From: Vibrio hangzhouensis
Lineage (GTDB): Bacteria; Pseudomonadota; Gammaproteobacteria; Enterobacterales; Vibrionaceae
Length of the DNA: 64,000 nucleotides
Reading direction: 5' to 3'
Assembly: GCF_900107935.1 (NCBI RefSeq)
Contig: NZ_FNVG01000011.1
Coordinates: forward strand, 103,547-167,546
Positions 26,765 through 36,413 of the stretch are shown one piece after another. A program made the position numbers and the translations under genes. Numbering within the stretch: the stretch's first letter is position 1; each line of letters starts with the position of its first letter. The notes beneath the pieces were generated by a model that saw only the letters and a list, made by a program, of their open reading frames with translations, made no database searches and had not been told where the DNA came from.

Positions 26765-27433
26765 CTAATTTACGCTAACTCTTAAAGCGGCGCTGATAGC
26801 AAACGGGGTGAGAGTCATCGCCCCAGCTAACATGGCAGCCAGCAAAGCCAACTGACCATTATACGCGACACCCAATGATGCAGCATCAATCGCGGAGGTA
26901 GCAAATATTAGAATAGGTATGTAGAGAGGCAACACGAGCAAACTCAGCAACACGCCCCCCTTTTGCAATCCAACCGTTAGTGCGACGCCGATGGCGCCAA
27001 TAAAACTCAAGGTAGGCGTACCGACCAGTAGAGTTGATACGACAGCAATCCAGGTAGTAGTGTCCAAAGACAGCAGTATCGCCAGCAATGGACTAATGAT
27101 GATTAACGGTAATCCCGTTAATATCCAATGAGCAATGATTTTCGCCATCACGACCAGTTGCAACGGGATAGGCATTAGCATCATCTGCTCCAATGAACCA
27201 TCCTGAAAATCATCTTTAAACAAACGCTCCAGAGAAAGCAGTGCCGACAGCAGTGCGGCAACCCATACGATCCCCGCGGAAATCCGAGCCAATAGGTTAG
27301 GCTCCGGACCAATACTGAGCGGGAAAAGGGTAATAACAATAATAAAAAACCACAGCGGGTTAAAAATGTCTGCCTGACGACGAAATGCGATGAGCAGCTC
27401 TCGACGAATAATTTTCATCATGGACGCGATCAT
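26765..27433 (-). CDS. ccmB: haem exporter permease CcmB, 222 aa
   Basis: Membrane subunit of the CcmABCD ABC-type complex, with six hydrophobic spans and the family's EQMMLMPIPLQ and GTPTLSFIGAIGVALT stretches. The ATG at 27433 lies four bases after GGAGAG and the ccmA stop, so it is coupled to ccmA. The 65-bp gap to ccmC is the largest in the operon. Confidence 0.95.
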   Translation of the reverse strand: MIASMMKIIRRELLIAFRRQADIFNPLWFFIIVITLFPLSIGPEPNLLARISAGIVWVAALLSALLSLERLFKDDFQDGSLEQMMLMPIPLQLVVMAKIIAHWILTGLPLIIISPLLAILLSLDTTTWIAVVSTLLVGTPTLSFIGAIGVALTVGLQKGGVLLSLLVLPLYIPILIFATSAIDAASLGVAYNGQLALLAAMLAGAMTLTPFAISAALRVSVN

Positions 27434-27434
27434 A

Positions 27435-28052
27435 CTACTCTCCAAGCTTAATCTTTTTCAGTTTAGGGTTATCGCTAAACATATCCTGGTGAGTCGTCAA
27501 CAACACGATTCCGCCCTTTTCTGCATGACTTAAAAATAAGTTCTCCAGAACTTTCACACCTTGTTTATCAATGGCAGTCAAAGGCTCATCCAGTATCCAC
27601 AATGGCTGTTCGCTCAGCCAAAGACGTGCCAACGCAACCCGTCGTTGCTGACCTGCTGACAGTTGTGCCACAGGCACATCTTCACGACCCGCGAGGCCAA
27701 CCTGAGTGAGGGCTGTAAAAATCTGCTCCTCCGAGGTATCGGGCGCATGGATAGATTGATAGAATTTGAGATTTTCAAACGCAGTGAGGTCGCGCTTAAC
27801 ACCAGTCTGATGCCCAAGAAACAACAAGGATTGGTGATACTCTTCTCGATTTGACTCGATTTTTTCACCGTTCCATTTGATATCCCCTTCTTCTTTATCA
27901 CCCAGGCCCGCCACAATACGCATGAGCGTTGTTTTTCCGGTGCCATTGCGTCCTTCAATCTGAACAAGGTCGCCTAATTGTAAAGAAAAAGATAAATTCT
28001 CAAATAATACGCGTTCATCACGAATCGCTGATAATTTTGTTACTTCTAACAT
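27435..28052 (-). CDS. ccmA: haem exporter ATP-binding protein CcmA, 205 aa
   Basis: ABC ATPase powering release of holo-CcmE. It has Walker A (GRNGTGKTT, residue 34), signature [14 protein letters not shown] near 125 and Walker [12 protein letters not shown] near 148. It is the first gene of ccmABCDEFGHI, which includes every maturation component. The operon promoter should lie in 28053-28310, but no clear regulator site was found there. Confidence 0.96.
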   Translation of the reverse strand: MLEVTKLSAIRDERVLFENLSFSLQLGDLVQIEGRNGTGKTTLMRIVAGLGDKEEGDIKWNGEKIESNREEYHQSLLFLGHQTGVKRDLTAFENLKFYQSIHAPDTSEEQIFTALTQVGLAGREDVPVAQLSAGQQRRVALARLWLSEQPLWILDEPLTAIDKQGVKVLENLFLSHAEKGGIVLLTTHQDMFSDNPKLKKIKLGE

Positions 28053-28311
28053 TCATTTACATACTGGTTCGACAGGACCTTCATCTTACCATAGCTACCA
28101 TACGGAGAAACGATAATGATCAAACCCGCTTCACGAAACTTAGTAAGAAACTATAAATTGCTGTTCTTAAAACGAAATATATACCCATAAAGTGGTATAA
28201 AATTTCTTATTTTTTCACATAACTGCGGGTAATAGAATAGCAAACCGTATTACTATGACGACAGTAAAACCGTAAGAGATTGTTAATGTTGTTATTGAAA
28301 TAGAACAAGAA
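28053..28311. other. intergenic region between the ccm operon and the chemotaxis operon
   Basis: The ccm operon promoter must be here, reading minus. A 24-codon plus-strand frame at 28116-28190 has GGAGAA upstream but no other support. The rest is A/T-rich without recognisable operators. Confidence 0.4.
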
Positions 28312-28330
28312 CATCAATGCGTTATTGATG
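28312..28330 (-). terminator. possible weak terminator of the chemotaxis operon
   Basis: A 7-bp stem (CATCAAT/ATTGATG) with a 5-nt loop, followed on the minus strand by TTCTTGTTC rather than a clean T-run, 12 bp after the last gene of the operon. Confidence 0.4.
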
Positions 28331-28341
28331 CCCTGTAATGT

Positions 28342-28845
28342 TTATCTTAATCTTTTTGAAGGGGCGTAGCCTTGCGATGGCGACTTGCGAACAGCTTGTT
28401 TCGCCTTGTGAAGCGGTGGGACCTGCTCCTTACCGGCGATTTTGTTTTGCAGTGAAAGCATCAGTTCAGCTTCTGCTTTTGGGAGCTCACATTCTTCAAT
28501 CAGTTCATTGATGTCAGCACCCAGTTTGACCATTTTGTTGGCCCGGGTATAGAGTCGGCCATCACTGTCGACATTCTCAAGTTCAATAATCCGCTCAGTA
28601 AGATGGGCAATGATCTCTTCCTGCTCAGACATTTTTTGTCCGAGACCAACCAAAACGGAACGAACCTCAAGCAACTGCTTATTGCACTTCTCGACTTCTT
28701 TTTCCAGAGCCCGCTTCTGCTGACGTGCGTGGGCCTGGTGAAGATTCAAATTGCGATGAACCTTCACAAGCCAGCCGAATAAAATCACAACTAATGCCAC
28801 CGCTCCCCAGAAAAGCGGCGACATTAGGGGTAACGCGTCCATCAT
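28342..28845 (-). CDS. DUF2802 family membrane-anchored coiled-coil protein, 167 aa
   Basis: One N-terminal membrane span (LFWGAVALVVILFGWLV) is followed by a basic, helical region with heptad-like spacing (about residues 30-90), then a short helical domain with KMVKLGADINELIEECELPKAEAELMLSL split around residue 115 that resembles a winged-helix motif. It is the last gene of the che operon; its ATG overlaps the cheW stop (TAATG). The family is conserved at this position in Vibrio and other polar flagellates, but its role is not known. Coupling to cheW suggests a part in polar or array organisation. Confidence 0.8.
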   Translation of the reverse strand: MMDALPLMSPLFWGAVALVVILFGWLVKVHRNLNLHQAHARQQKRALEKEVEKCNKQLLEVRSVLVGLGQKMSEQEEIIAHLTERIIELENVDSDGRLYTRANKMVKLGADINELIEECELPKAEAELMLSLQNKIAGKEQVPPLHKAKQAVRKSPSQGYAPSKRLR

Positions 28846-29339
28846 TATAGGTAAGCCATCTCGTCCCACTCATCTTCCGAGAGCAGTTTATTAAGATCAA
28901 CCAGAATGAGCAACTTACCATCACGGTTACTGACGCCCTGAATAAACTTGGCGCTTTCGTCGGTTCCCACACTTGGTGTAGTATCGATCTCTGAAGAACG
29001 CAGGTAAACCACTTCCGCAACACTGTCTACTAAAATACCAATCACTTGTCGCTCAGACTCAATCACGATAATGCGAGTATTATCGGTAATTTCGCCCGGC
29101 ATCAGGCCAAATCGTGAACGTGTGTCGATCACCGTAACCACGTTACCACGCAGATTGATGATACCCAGCACGTAGTCTGGCGCACCCGGAACCGGTGCTA
29201 TCTCGGAATAACGGAGTACTTCACGAACCTGCATTACATTGATGCCGTACGTTTCCTCTTCTAACTGGAAAGTCACCCACTGAAGCACTTCGTCGTTAGC
29301 TTGATCTTTTCTTAGTTCAACATCCATCGTTTGAGACAT
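28845..29339 (-). CDS. cheW: chemotaxis coupling protein CheW, 164 aa
   Basis: CheW links chemoreceptors to CheA. The CheW beta-barrel fills nearly the whole protein: WVTFQLEEETYGINVMQVREV, the NLRGNVVTVIDTRSRFGL receptor-contact region near residue 65, and VSNRDGKLLILVDL near the end. The start is the ATG at 29339 (MSQTMDVELRKD). It follows parP and is coupled to the DUF2802 gene. Confidence 0.95.
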   Translation of the reverse strand: MSQTMDVELRKDQANDEVLQWVTFQLEEETYGINVMQVREVLRYSEIAPVPGAPDYVLGIINLRGNVVTVIDTRSRFGLMPGEITDNTRIIVIESERQVIGILVDSVAEVVYLRSSEIDTTPSVGTDESAKFIQGVSNRDGKLLILVDLNKLLSEDEWDEMAYL

Positions 29340-29413
29340 AGTCTTCCTCTCAATTTCTTCACCGCACAGCCCAGCACAAACTCCGCTGGGTGCCATTGCA
29401 TCAATATTGTTTG

Positions 29414-30421
29414 TTATTGTACCGATTTAACATCTAAACCAGCATTTAGCATGTCGATTAACTCAGACACATGAACCAGCGCACACATTTGTTGCTTTAC
29501 CATGCCAGCCAGCCAGGGGCGTTTTCCGGCTTTCTCTCGCCACCTCACAGCTTCGGGCATTAGTAATTCTGTACCTTTCAGTTCACTGGAGGCCAACCCC
29601 CAGTTGCTTTCCCCCAGCATCACGATATATTCGTATACATCTTGGTGTGCATTGTCACTCAGTACGTCCGGCATGACCCAACGCGCCGTATCAACAACGT
29701 CGAGTTTATTTTCCCGGCTCGATTGAAGCCCCAGATACCAACTGGGTTTGCCAATCAAATGATTTAGCTCGCCCATCTGGTGAATACCACCTAGTTCGTC
29801 CAAAGGAACAGCAAAAGTGACACCATTCACATCGAAGTAAAGAACCTGAAACCCCTCGGCACGTTCACCATTGCGCCATTGCTGCGGCACATCCGGTATT
29901 TCATTATGAGCGGCAACCTGCTCTTTTATGATATCGGCTACCTCTGGCGTTGCTTTAACCTCTGGTTCAACCTCAAGCGTGACATCGGTGTCCCAGTTCT
30001 GAATTTCGGGCTCGGTTTCGGCCTGCTCAAGCTCGGTCACTATTTCCGGTTTAACCATCGGTTCACACTCGCTGGCAACCTGTGACTGCAAACCACTAAA
30101 CAGTTTTTCTAAATGAGCAAGATCGGGTTGCTCACAGTCCACAAACTGCTTTGATGCGGCTGCTACCTGCAACTGGGACTGGGGTTGTTGTTTTGGCGCT
30201 TCTACTTCTTGTTCTGGATAATCACTACTCAAGTGATCTACGATCTCTGGCGCGATATCAACCTCAGTCTGTCGCTGAACCTCAGTCTGTTGCTGAACCT
30301 CAGGCTCTACCAATGGCGCATCCAGAACTTCTGTATCAACATCGTCTTCAAGCCCCAGCAATGACGAAAAGTAGTCGTCCAACGCTTGTTCACTCGATAA
30401 TGGTGCCGCATCAGCTTTCAT
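29414..30421 (-). CDS. parP: chemotaxis array localisation protein ParP, 335 aa
   Basis: ParP tethers chemotaxis arrays to the cell pole through ParC and joins the array through a CheW-like C-terminal domain. The N-terminal motif ALDDYFSSLLG (residues 13-23) is followed by an acidic Pro/Glu/Gln-rich linker to about residue 180, then a CheW-like domain (FQVLYFDVNGVTFAVPLDEL near 192 onward). The linker contains small repeats (EVQQQTEVQRQTEVD). Its ATG overlaps the parC stop by 11 bp. Placement between parC and cheW is the Vibrio arrangement, and the assignment rests on that plus architecture. Confidence 0.92.
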   Translation of the reverse strand: MKADAAPLSSEQALDDYFSSLLGLEDDVDTEVLDAPLVEPEVQQQTEVQRQTEVDIAPEIVDHLSSDYPEQEVEAPKQQPQSQLQVAAASKQFVDCEQPDLAHLEKLFSGLQSQVASECEPMVKPEIVTELEQAETEPEIQNWDTDVTLEVEPEVKATPEVADIIKEQVAAHNEIPDVPQQWRNGERAEGFQVLYFDVNGVTFAVPLDELGGIHQMGELNHLIGKPSWYLGLQSSRENKLDVVDTARWVMPDVLSDNAHQDVYEYIVMLGESNWGLASSELKGTELLMPEAVRWREKAGKRPWLAGMVKQQMCALVHVSELIDMLNAGLDVKSVQ

Positions 30422-31190
30422 CTTGTGCCAGCCTCTCGAGATAGATTAATAGCTGCTTGTACGCAAAGACACCGCGACTTCCCGCAGCAAAATGCGAGGC
30501 AGGCATGTGCTTCAGGCTTGCATCACGAAACTTAGTATCTATCGGTACGGCAGAACTCCATACCTGTGATGGATAATCATGCTTTAATTGAGTCAGGGTT
30601 TGCAATGAAGCTCGTGTACGCTTGTCGTACATAGTCGGGACTATGGTTACTTTAAACGGTCTTTGACGCGATTTTTGCATGATAGCCAACGTACGCACCA
30701 TGCGTTCGAGCCCTTTCATCGCCAAGAACTCAGTCTGGACCGGAATCAATATCCGATCGCTTGCAGCCAGAGCATTGACCATCATCACGCCCAGTATAGG
30801 TGGACAGTCAATCAACACATAATCGTATCGCTCACGTAACGTCAGCAATGCACGTTTCAAAATCAATCCCATGCCACTGCGATTGCCCATCACACGGTCC
30901 AGAGTTGCTAACGACATGTGAGCAGGCAAAATATCGATGTTATCGATATCTGTGTTATGGATAAGGGCTTTGACGCGACTCTCAGAAAACTCTTTAAGCT
31001 GAAACAAGTCAAACAAACTTTGTTTGAGCTCATCTGAATCCATACCCAGATAAGTCGTCAGTGAAGCATGAGGGTCAGTATCAATAAGTAATACTCTGTG
31101 CCCCTTCTGGCTCAACAATCCCGCTAAAGTTACCGTGGTTGTAGTCTTACCGACACCGCCTTTTTGGTTTGCGACACTCCATACGATCAT
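30411..31190 (-). CDS. parC: ParA-like ATPase ParC, chemotaxis array positioning, 259 aa
   Basis: MinD/ParA-family ATPase with deviant Walker A NQKGGVGKTTTT near residue 8, Walker A' near LLIDTDPHASLT (35) and Walker B YVLIDCPPILG (115). In Vibrio, ParC positions chemotaxis arrays at the pole for inheritance on division. Its context (cheB before, parP after) separates it from chromosome-segregation ParA and from the flagellar FlhG encoded at 36406. It starts with ATG two bases after the cheB stop. Confidence 0.93.
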   Translation of the reverse strand: MIVWSVANQKGGVGKTTTTVTLAGLLSQKGHRVLLIDTDPHASLTTYLGMDSDELKQSLFDLFQLKEFSESRVKALIHNTDIDNIDILPAHMSLATLDRVMGNRSGMGLILKRALLTLRERYDYVLIDCPPILGVMMVNALAASDRILIPVQTEFLAMKGLERMVRTLAIMQKSRQRPFKVTIVPTMYDKRTRASLQTLTQLKHDYPSQVWSSAVPIDTKFRDASLKHMPASHFAAGSRGVFAYKQLLIYLERLAQDES

Positions 31191-31192
31191 AG

Positions 31193-32275
31193 TTAGTGCC
31201 TCTTTAACTCGACTAAAATGCGCTCAGCGATACGCTCAAGAGGAAGATCCTCACTGGAAATTCCCGCTTTAGCGACCGCTTGTGGCATTCCATATACCAC
31301 GCAGGATTCCTCATCCTGTGCCCAGACTGTCGAACCGGAACTTTTAAGCATTCGCGCACCTTCGCGACCGTCAGCGCCCATCCCTGTTAGTACCATAGAC
31401 AGGACCTTGTCCTGATAGATTTTCGCAGCAGAACCAAAAGTGACGTCGACACAAGGTTTGTAGTTCATGCGGTCGCCACCATCGAGAATACGTATCTTGG
31501 CACTATTGGCGCGTCCTTCAAGCATCATTTGCATGCCGCCTGGTGCCAGATAAGCTACGCCAGGTTTTAGCACGTCACCATCTGCGGCCTCTTTGACCGT
31601 TATCTGGCATAAAGAGTTAAGTCTGGCGGCGAACGCAGCCGTAAACGTGGCTGGCATGTGTTGAATCAACAAAATAGGATGCGGATAATTGGCCGGTAAT
31701 TTGGTCAGTATCTTTTGCAATGCCACCGGACCGCCTGTGGACGTGCCGATAGCCGTCAACTGATAACTCTTGCCACTTGCTCTGAATCGCGTTGGTGACG
31801 TTGTTATCGATGTGGTTCTGCTCGAAGCGGATACCACCGGGCGCACTGGACGTAGTGAGGTTCTGCGAAGCAAAGCCCGTCGACTGGCAATCTGCTGCAC
31901 GCGCTGTTGAAGCAGGTTAACCGCTTCATCTTTATTTCTGGCAATGTCCTCAAACTTCTTGGGTAGGAAATCAAGCGCGCCAGCTTCCAGAGCATCGAGT
32001 GTCGCTTTTGCCCCTTCATGGGTGAGCGATGAAAACATAAGAATTGGCGTTGGCTGAGAAGCCATGATTTCCCGAACCGCGCTGATGCCATCCATCACTG
32101 GCATCTCAATGTCCATGGTGATGACATCGGGTTTCAGTGCCAATGCTTTCTCAACCGCTTCTTTGCCGTTGGTTGCGACATCAACCACCTCCAGTCGAGG
32201 TGCCGCGTTTATGATGTCGCTGACACGTCGACGGAAAAAACTGGAGTCATCGACTACGAGTACTTTTAAAGACAT
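31193..32275 (-). CDS. cheB: chemotaxis protein-glutamate methylesterase CheB, 360 aa
   Basis: Demethylates and deamidates chemoreceptors during adaptation. An N-terminal receiver domain ([14 protein letters not shown]; phosphoacceptor in [14 protein letters not shown] near residue 56) is joined by a Ser/Arg-rich linker to the esterase domain with the catalytic serine in [13 protein letters not shown], histidine in [11 protein letters not shown] and aspartate in [11 protein letters not shown]. Full length. There is no cheR in this window. Confidence 0.96.
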   Translation of the reverse strand: MSLKVLVVDDSSFFRRRVSDIINAAPRLEVVDVATNGKEAVEKALALKPDVITMDIEMPVMDGISAVREIMASQPTPILMFSSLTHEGAKATLDALEAGALDFLPKKFEDIARNKDEAVNLLQQRVQQIASRRALLRRTSLRPVRPVVSASSRTTSITTSPTRFRASGKSYQLTAIGTSTGGPVALQKILTKLPANYPHPILLIQHMPATFTAAFAARLNSLCQITVKEAADGDVLKPGVAYLAPGGMQMMLEGRANSAKIRILDGGDRMNYKPCVDVTFGSAAKIYQDKVLSMVLTGMGADGREGARMLKSSGSTVWAQDEESCVVYGMPQAVAKAGISSEDLPLERIAERILVELKRH

Positions 32276-32286
32276 AGATTTCCTTA

Positions 32287-34512
32287 TCAGATACGCGATG
32301 CCGCTGCGTACTGCTTAAGCAAGTCAGGCACGTCAAGAATTAGCGCAATATGACCATCGCTGGTAATGGTCGCTCCAGCCATGCCTGGAGTACCCTGAAG
32401 CAGACTGTCCAGTGGCTTGATAACCACTTCTTCCTGACCAATGAGCGTATCCACAACAAATCCGACACGCTGGCTACCAATTTGCACGATAACAACGTGA
32501 CCATGACCTTTGCGCTGCTCAGCTCTTCCTGCATGTGGTGCTAACCAGTTCTGCAAATAAAACAGTGGGATAGACTTGTCGCGGACAATAATGGTGAGCT
32601 GGCCATCTACGACATTGGTACGGCTCAGATCCAGATGGAAAATCTCATTCACGCTAGCTAATGGCAAGGCAAAAGGATTGCCACCGACACCTACCATCAA
32701 GGTCGGTAGAATCGCCAGCGTCAGCGGCACTTTGATGATGATCTTAGTACCTTTACCCAGCTCAGAGTCGATATCAATAGATCCGTTTAGAGCATTAATA
32801 GCGGTATTTACCACATCCATGCCCACGCCACGGCCCGAAATGTCTGAAATTTTTTCTTTACTCGAGAAGCCTGGCATAAAGATGAGGTTAAAACATTCTT
32901 TATCCGTCAGACGCGAAGCGGCGTCTTCATCCATCATGCCGCGTTTAACCGCAATAGCTCTGAGTTTTTCCGGATCCATACCGCCACCGTCATCGACGAT
33001 AGCAAGCTCAATATGGTCACCTTCTTGCGACGCTGATAAGGTGACCTTACCAGTGCGAGGCTTACCCGCCTGTTCACGAATGTCTGGCATTTCAATGCCA
33101 TGGTCAACCGAGTTTCGGACTAAGTGGATCAGTGGATCAGCAAGCGCTTCGACCAGGTTCTTATCCAGATCGGTATCTTCTCCCTGCATCTCCAATGTGA
33201 TGTCTTTATTGAGGCTGCGAGCCAAATCACGGATCACTCGAGGGAAACGGCCAAAGACTTTCTTAATTGGCTGCATGCGAGTTTTCATCACGGCACCCTG
33301 AAGGTCTGCCGTCACCACATCCAGATTTGAGACCGCTTTCGACATCTCTTCGTCGTTGCTGTTCAGGCCAAGACTCACTAGTCGGTTACGTACCAGAACT
33401 AACTCGCCCACCATGTTCATGATGGTGTCTAATGTCGAAGTATCAACACGTACCGTGGCTTCAGCCTGCGGCTTCTTCACCTGGACTGCTGTGCTTTTGT
33501 TCTCTTGCGCCGCCGGCAACGATTTTTCAGGAGCCGGGGCCACAGAAGGTGCCGCTTTCACTTCCGCGACAGGTTGAGACATAACCTCTGCTGATGCTGA
33601 GTTAAGCGTTGCGGGCTTGGTGGCAACTTCTAACTCGTCAGGTGACGGGCCTTTACCCACGCCATGTAATTCATCGAGTAACTTCTCGAACTCTTCGTCG
33701 GTCATAAGGTCGCCGCCATCAGTGGCGTCAGCAGGCTTGGCCGCGACTGGATCTTTGGTTGGAGTGGCAGATGATTCTACATTATTGGCAGACGGCCCTT
33801 TACCAACCCCGTGCAACTCATCCAACAACTTTTCAAATTCATCATCAGTGATATCAGAAGACGGCAATTCCGCGGGAGCAACCGGGGCAATGTCAACGAC
33901 AGAGGCCGACGGCTTCGCCGCTTTGGTAGGACTTCCACCCTTACCGTGCAGTTCGTCAAGAAGACGCTCAAATTCATCCTGAGTGATATCGTCAATTGAG
34001 TCACCATTAGACACTGGCGTTGATTCAATAACACTTAGACTGGCTTCGGCTGTCTGATTCGGTACAAAGGGCTCCGGTGTTTCAACAATCGGAGCAGGAG
34101 CAGATGACAACTCGTCTGCTGACTCAGGCCTACTTAAACGGTGGAGTTCCTCAAGTAAAGCAGGGTCAGCTGGGGCAATCGGGTCCATATTCTGAACAGA
34201 CTGAAACTGATGATTGACTGTGTCCAACGCCTTAAGCATGGTATCCATCAAACTTGCGTTCAGCGAACGTTGACCATTGCGAAGAATGTCAAAGACATTT
34301 TCAGCACCGTGGCAGGTATCAACAAGTTCAGTAAGAGACAAGAAACCGGCTCCCCCCTTAACGGTATGAAAGCCTCTAAATATTGCATTCAACAGATCTT
34401 TGTCATCTGGATTATTTTCTAATTCAACCAGTTGCTCTGATAGCAACTCGAGAATCTCTCCAGCTTCCACTAGAAAATCCTGTAAGATCTCTTCATCTAA
34501 CTCGTAGCTCAT
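32287..34512 (-). CDS. cheA: chemotaxis histidine kinase CheA, 741 aa
   Basis: Central kinase of the flagellar chemotaxis system. The P1 domain has the phosphorylated histidine in [14 protein letters not shown] near residue 49. Then comes a long Ala/Pro-rich linker that holds three copies of a LLDELHG motif instead of an obvious P2. P3 and P4 follow, with HATPase motifs ([28 protein letters not shown]) and the P5 CheW-like domain at the C-terminus. The ATG at 34512 has AGGGG upstream; the GTG two codons earlier lies in that element. CheY, CheB and CheZ are all encoded alongside. Confidence 0.96.
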   Translation of the reverse strand: MSYELDEEILQDFLVEAGEILELLSEQLVELENNPDDKDLLNAIFRGFHTVKGGAGFLSLTELVDTCHGAENVFDILRNGQRSLNASLMDTMLKALDTVNHQFQSVQNMDPIAPADPALLEELHRLSRPESADELSSAPAPIVETPEPFVPNQTAEASLSVIESTPVSNGDSIDDITQDEFERLLDELHGKGGSPTKAAKPSASVVDIAPVAPAELPSSDITDDEFEKLLDELHGVGKGPSANNVESSATPTKDPVAAKPADATDGGDLMTDEEFEKLLDELHGVGKGPSPDELEVATKPATLNSASAEVMSQPVAEVKAAPSVAPAPEKSLPAAQENKSTAVQVKKPQAEATVRVDTSTLDTIMNMVGELVLVRNRLVSLGLNSNDEEMSKAVSNLDVVTADLQGAVMKTRMQPIKKVFGRFPRVIRDLARSLNKDITLEMQGEDTDLDKNLVEALADPLIHLVRNSVDHGIEMPDIREQAGKPRTGKVTLSASQEGDHIELAIVDDGGGMDPEKLRAIAVKRGMMDEDAASRLTDKECFNLIFMPGFSSKEKISDISGRGVGMDVVNTAINALNGSIDIDSELGKGTKIIIKVPLTLAILPTLMVGVGGNPFALPLASVNEIFHLDLSRTNVVDGQLTIIVRDKSIPLFYLQNWLAPHAGRAEQRKGHGHVVIVQIGSQRVGFVVDTLIGQEEVVIKPLDSLLQGTPGMAGATITSDGHIALILDVPDLLKQYAAASRI
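33652..33990 (-). repeat. three-copy LLDELHG repeat within CheA
   Basis: Copies at about 33934-33990, 33799-33855 and 33652-33711 encode [31 protein letters not shown] and [17 protein letters not shown]. They are separated by variable Ala/Pro/Thr-rich spacers of about 26-30 residues. The last two copies are nearly identical. Confidence 0.85.
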
Positions 34513-34520
34513 AGTCACCC

Positions 34521-35237
34521 CTAAAACCCAAGACTCGAAAGCAAATCATCCACTTCGTCTTGCGAAGAAACGGCATCGTCCCGCTCGTGAGGGTTAATAA
34601 TGGGTCCCTCAACGCCAACTGGTGCCTGCTTTGGTTTTGTTGTTATTGATTGTTGTTCGTCACTGAACACTTTCAAGATTTCCACCAGCCTCGTTTCCAC
34701 TTCACTGACTAAAGTGATAACGCGGCGAATGATTTGTCCAGTAAGGTCTTGAAAATCCTGCGCCATTAGAATGTTGGTGAGTTGAGTACGTAATTCGGTA
34801 CTGTCTCCCTCAACCTGACTTAACAGTTCATCAATGCGATGACACAGGTCTTTGAATTGTTGCAGTTCTAGCCTTCCATGCATCAGTTCGTTCCACTGAG
34901 GACGAACTTGCAATAAGCAGTCATGGAGGTTGTCTGCCATAGGCAAGCACCGTTCAACCGCGTCCATGGTCGTATTGGCCGAAACTTCGGTCTTATTGAT
35001 AACGTATTCCAGACGGTCTCGTGCTTCGGGGATTTCATCGTTAGCGATCTCATTGAGACGCGTATCAATGCTAAATTCCGTTAAAGCATCGTGCAGATCG
35101 CGGGTCAACGCTCCTACTTCTTGCAGGACGCGACGCTCACTACCGCCTTGAATCATCATGACCAGCTTGTTCGCTTCTTGTTGCTTGTCGTGTTCCAACA
35201 ACTCAACAAGCTGCTTAGCTTGTTCCAATGAAATCAT
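34521..35237 (-). CDS. cheZ: CheY-P phosphatase CheZ, 238 aa
   Basis: CheZ dephosphorylates CheY-P. A long helical hairpin carries the catalytic glutamine region (LMAQDFQDLTGQIIRRV near residue 140). The C-terminal helix QDEVDDLLSSLGF is the CheY-binding tail. Length is a little above the enterobacterial protein. It lies between cheY and cheA in the operon. Confidence 0.95.
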   Translation of the reverse strand: MISLEQAKQLVELLEHDKQQEANKLVMMIQGGSERRVLQEVGALTRDLHDALTEFSIDTRLNEIANDEIPEARDRLEYVINKTEVSANTTMDAVERCLPMADNLHDCLLQVRPQWNELMHGRLELQQFKDLCHRIDELLSQVEGDSTELRTQLTNILMAQDFQDLTGQIIRRVITLVSEVETRLVEILKVFSDEQQSITTKPKQAPVGVEGPIINPHERDDAVSSQDEVDDLLSSLGF

Positions 35238-35267
35238 TCTGATATAGCCATTTGCTATGAGAACGCG

Positions 35268-35648
35268 TTATAAGCGCTCAAAAATTTTGTCTAGTTTTTC
35301 TTTTAATGTCGCTGCAGTAAACGGCTTGACGATATAGCCATTCACGCCTGCTTGTGCTGCTTCGATGATCTGTTCACGCTTAGCTTCCGCTGTGATCATC
35401 AATACAGGCAAATGTTTCAGTTCTTCATCCGCGCGAATGTGCCTTAAAAGGTCAATACCCTGCATACCCGGCATGTTCCAGTCTGTGACCACAAAGTCAA
35501 AGTCGCCTTTTTTAAGCATTGGTAATGCCGTTAAACCGTCGTCAGCTTCTAGCGTATTGCTAAAGCCCAAGTCGCGTAGAAGGTTTTTGACAATACGTCG
35601 CATTGTTGAAAAGTCGTCAACAATAAGGATTTTCATGTTTTTATTCAA
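35268..35648 (-). CDS. cheY: chemotaxis response regulator CheY, about 126 aa
   Basis: Single receiver domain that, phosphorylated by CheA, binds FliM and reverses the motor. It shows the acidic pair ([11 protein letters not shown]), phosphoacceptor aspartate in [11 protein letters not shown], threonine in LMITAEAK and lysine in [12 protein letters not shown] favour a TTG start at 35648 because GGAGG lies five bases upstream. The first in-frame ATG at 35636 is 17 bases from it, and an ATG at 35669 would run through the ribosome-binding site. It follows fliA by 13 bp or so. Confidence 0.94.
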   Translation of the reverse strand: MNKNMKILIVDDFSTMRRIVKNLLRDLGFSNTLEADDGLTALPMLKKGDFDFVVTDWNMPGMQGIDLLRHIRADEELKHLPVLMITAEAKREQIIEAAQAGVNGYIVKPFTAATLKEKLDKIFERL

Positions 35649-35681
35649 AATTGCCTCCACTGAAAGCAAGATCAGTGTTTA

Positions 35682-36413
35682 TTAATTATTATCGGTCCAA
35701 GCACTCAGCTTGGTGCGAAGACGCTGCATCGATTGGCTTAATATCTGACTAACGCGCGATTCGCTGACGCCCAATATCTCACCTATCTCCTTCAAATTTA
35801 ACTCTTCATCATAATACAGTGATAACGTTAATGCTTCACGCTCTGGGAGCGATTTTATTGATTCTATTAACGCTTCGCGAAACGCATCGTCCGCGACACC
35901 CTGAAATGGTGAGTTATCGTCTTCATCTGAAACAGAGACTGAATCTTCAGACACGCCCAAATCTTCAATACCCACTAACTTGGAACAACTAATATCGGTC
36001 AAAGCTTTGTGATATTGAGCAAGGCTCAGCCCCAAATAGTTTGCCACTTCGACGTCCGTCGGATCTCGATTGAGCTCCACTTCCAATACCGAAATGGCTT
36101 GCGAAATGTCACGGCTATGTTTATGTACTGAACGTGGTACCCAGTCACCGCGACGAATATCATCCAGCATGGCACCGCGAATTCGAATCCCTGCATAGGT
36201 TTCAAAACTGGCGCCCTTGCTGCCATCATAATTTTTTTGTGCCTCAATCAGGCCAATCATGCCAGCCTGTATCAGGTCCTCTACCAATACATTGGGTGGT
36301 AGTCGACCAATCAGATGGTGAGCAATCCTTTTCACCAATACTGAGTATTTCTCCAAGAAAGCTTGCTGACCACTCAAATTGGCATGCTGGTCGTAAGTCA
36401 AAGCTTTATTCAC
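35682..36413 (-). CDS. fliA: flagellar sigma-28 factor FliA, about 243 aa
   Basis: RNA polymerase sigma factor for late flagellar genes. Region 2 (LVEDLIQAGMIGLIEAQKNYD), region 3 and region 4 (LKEIGEILGVSESRVSQILSQ) are all present at normal length. A GTG at 36413 is the likely start, with GAGGAA upstream; it overlaps the flhG stop by 8 bp, so the genes are coupled. A TTG one codon earlier is possible. A matching sigma-28 promoter lies in front of the flagellin at 61994. Confidence 0.95.
   Translation of the reverse strand: MNKALTYDQHANLSGQQAFLEKYSVLVKRIAHHLIGRLPPNVLVEDLIQAGMIGLIEAQKNYDGSKGASFETYAGIRIRGAMLDDIRRGDWVPRSVHKHSRDISQAISVLEVELNRDPTDVEVANYLGLSLAQYHKALTDISCSKLVGIEDLGVSEDSVSVSDEDDNSPFQGVADDAFREALIESIKSLPEREALTLSLYYDEELNLKEIGEILGVSESRVSQILSQSMQRLRTKLSAWTDNN

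Noticed and set aside
28116..28190. 24-codon plus-strand frame with GGAGAA upstream, between ccmA and the che operon
   Set aside because: Too short to support without conservation; a chance ribosome-binding site is likely in A/T-rich DNA.
32576..33301. 241-codon plus-strand frame opposite cheA
   Set aside because: Antisense to the CheA kinase core; no evidence for coding.
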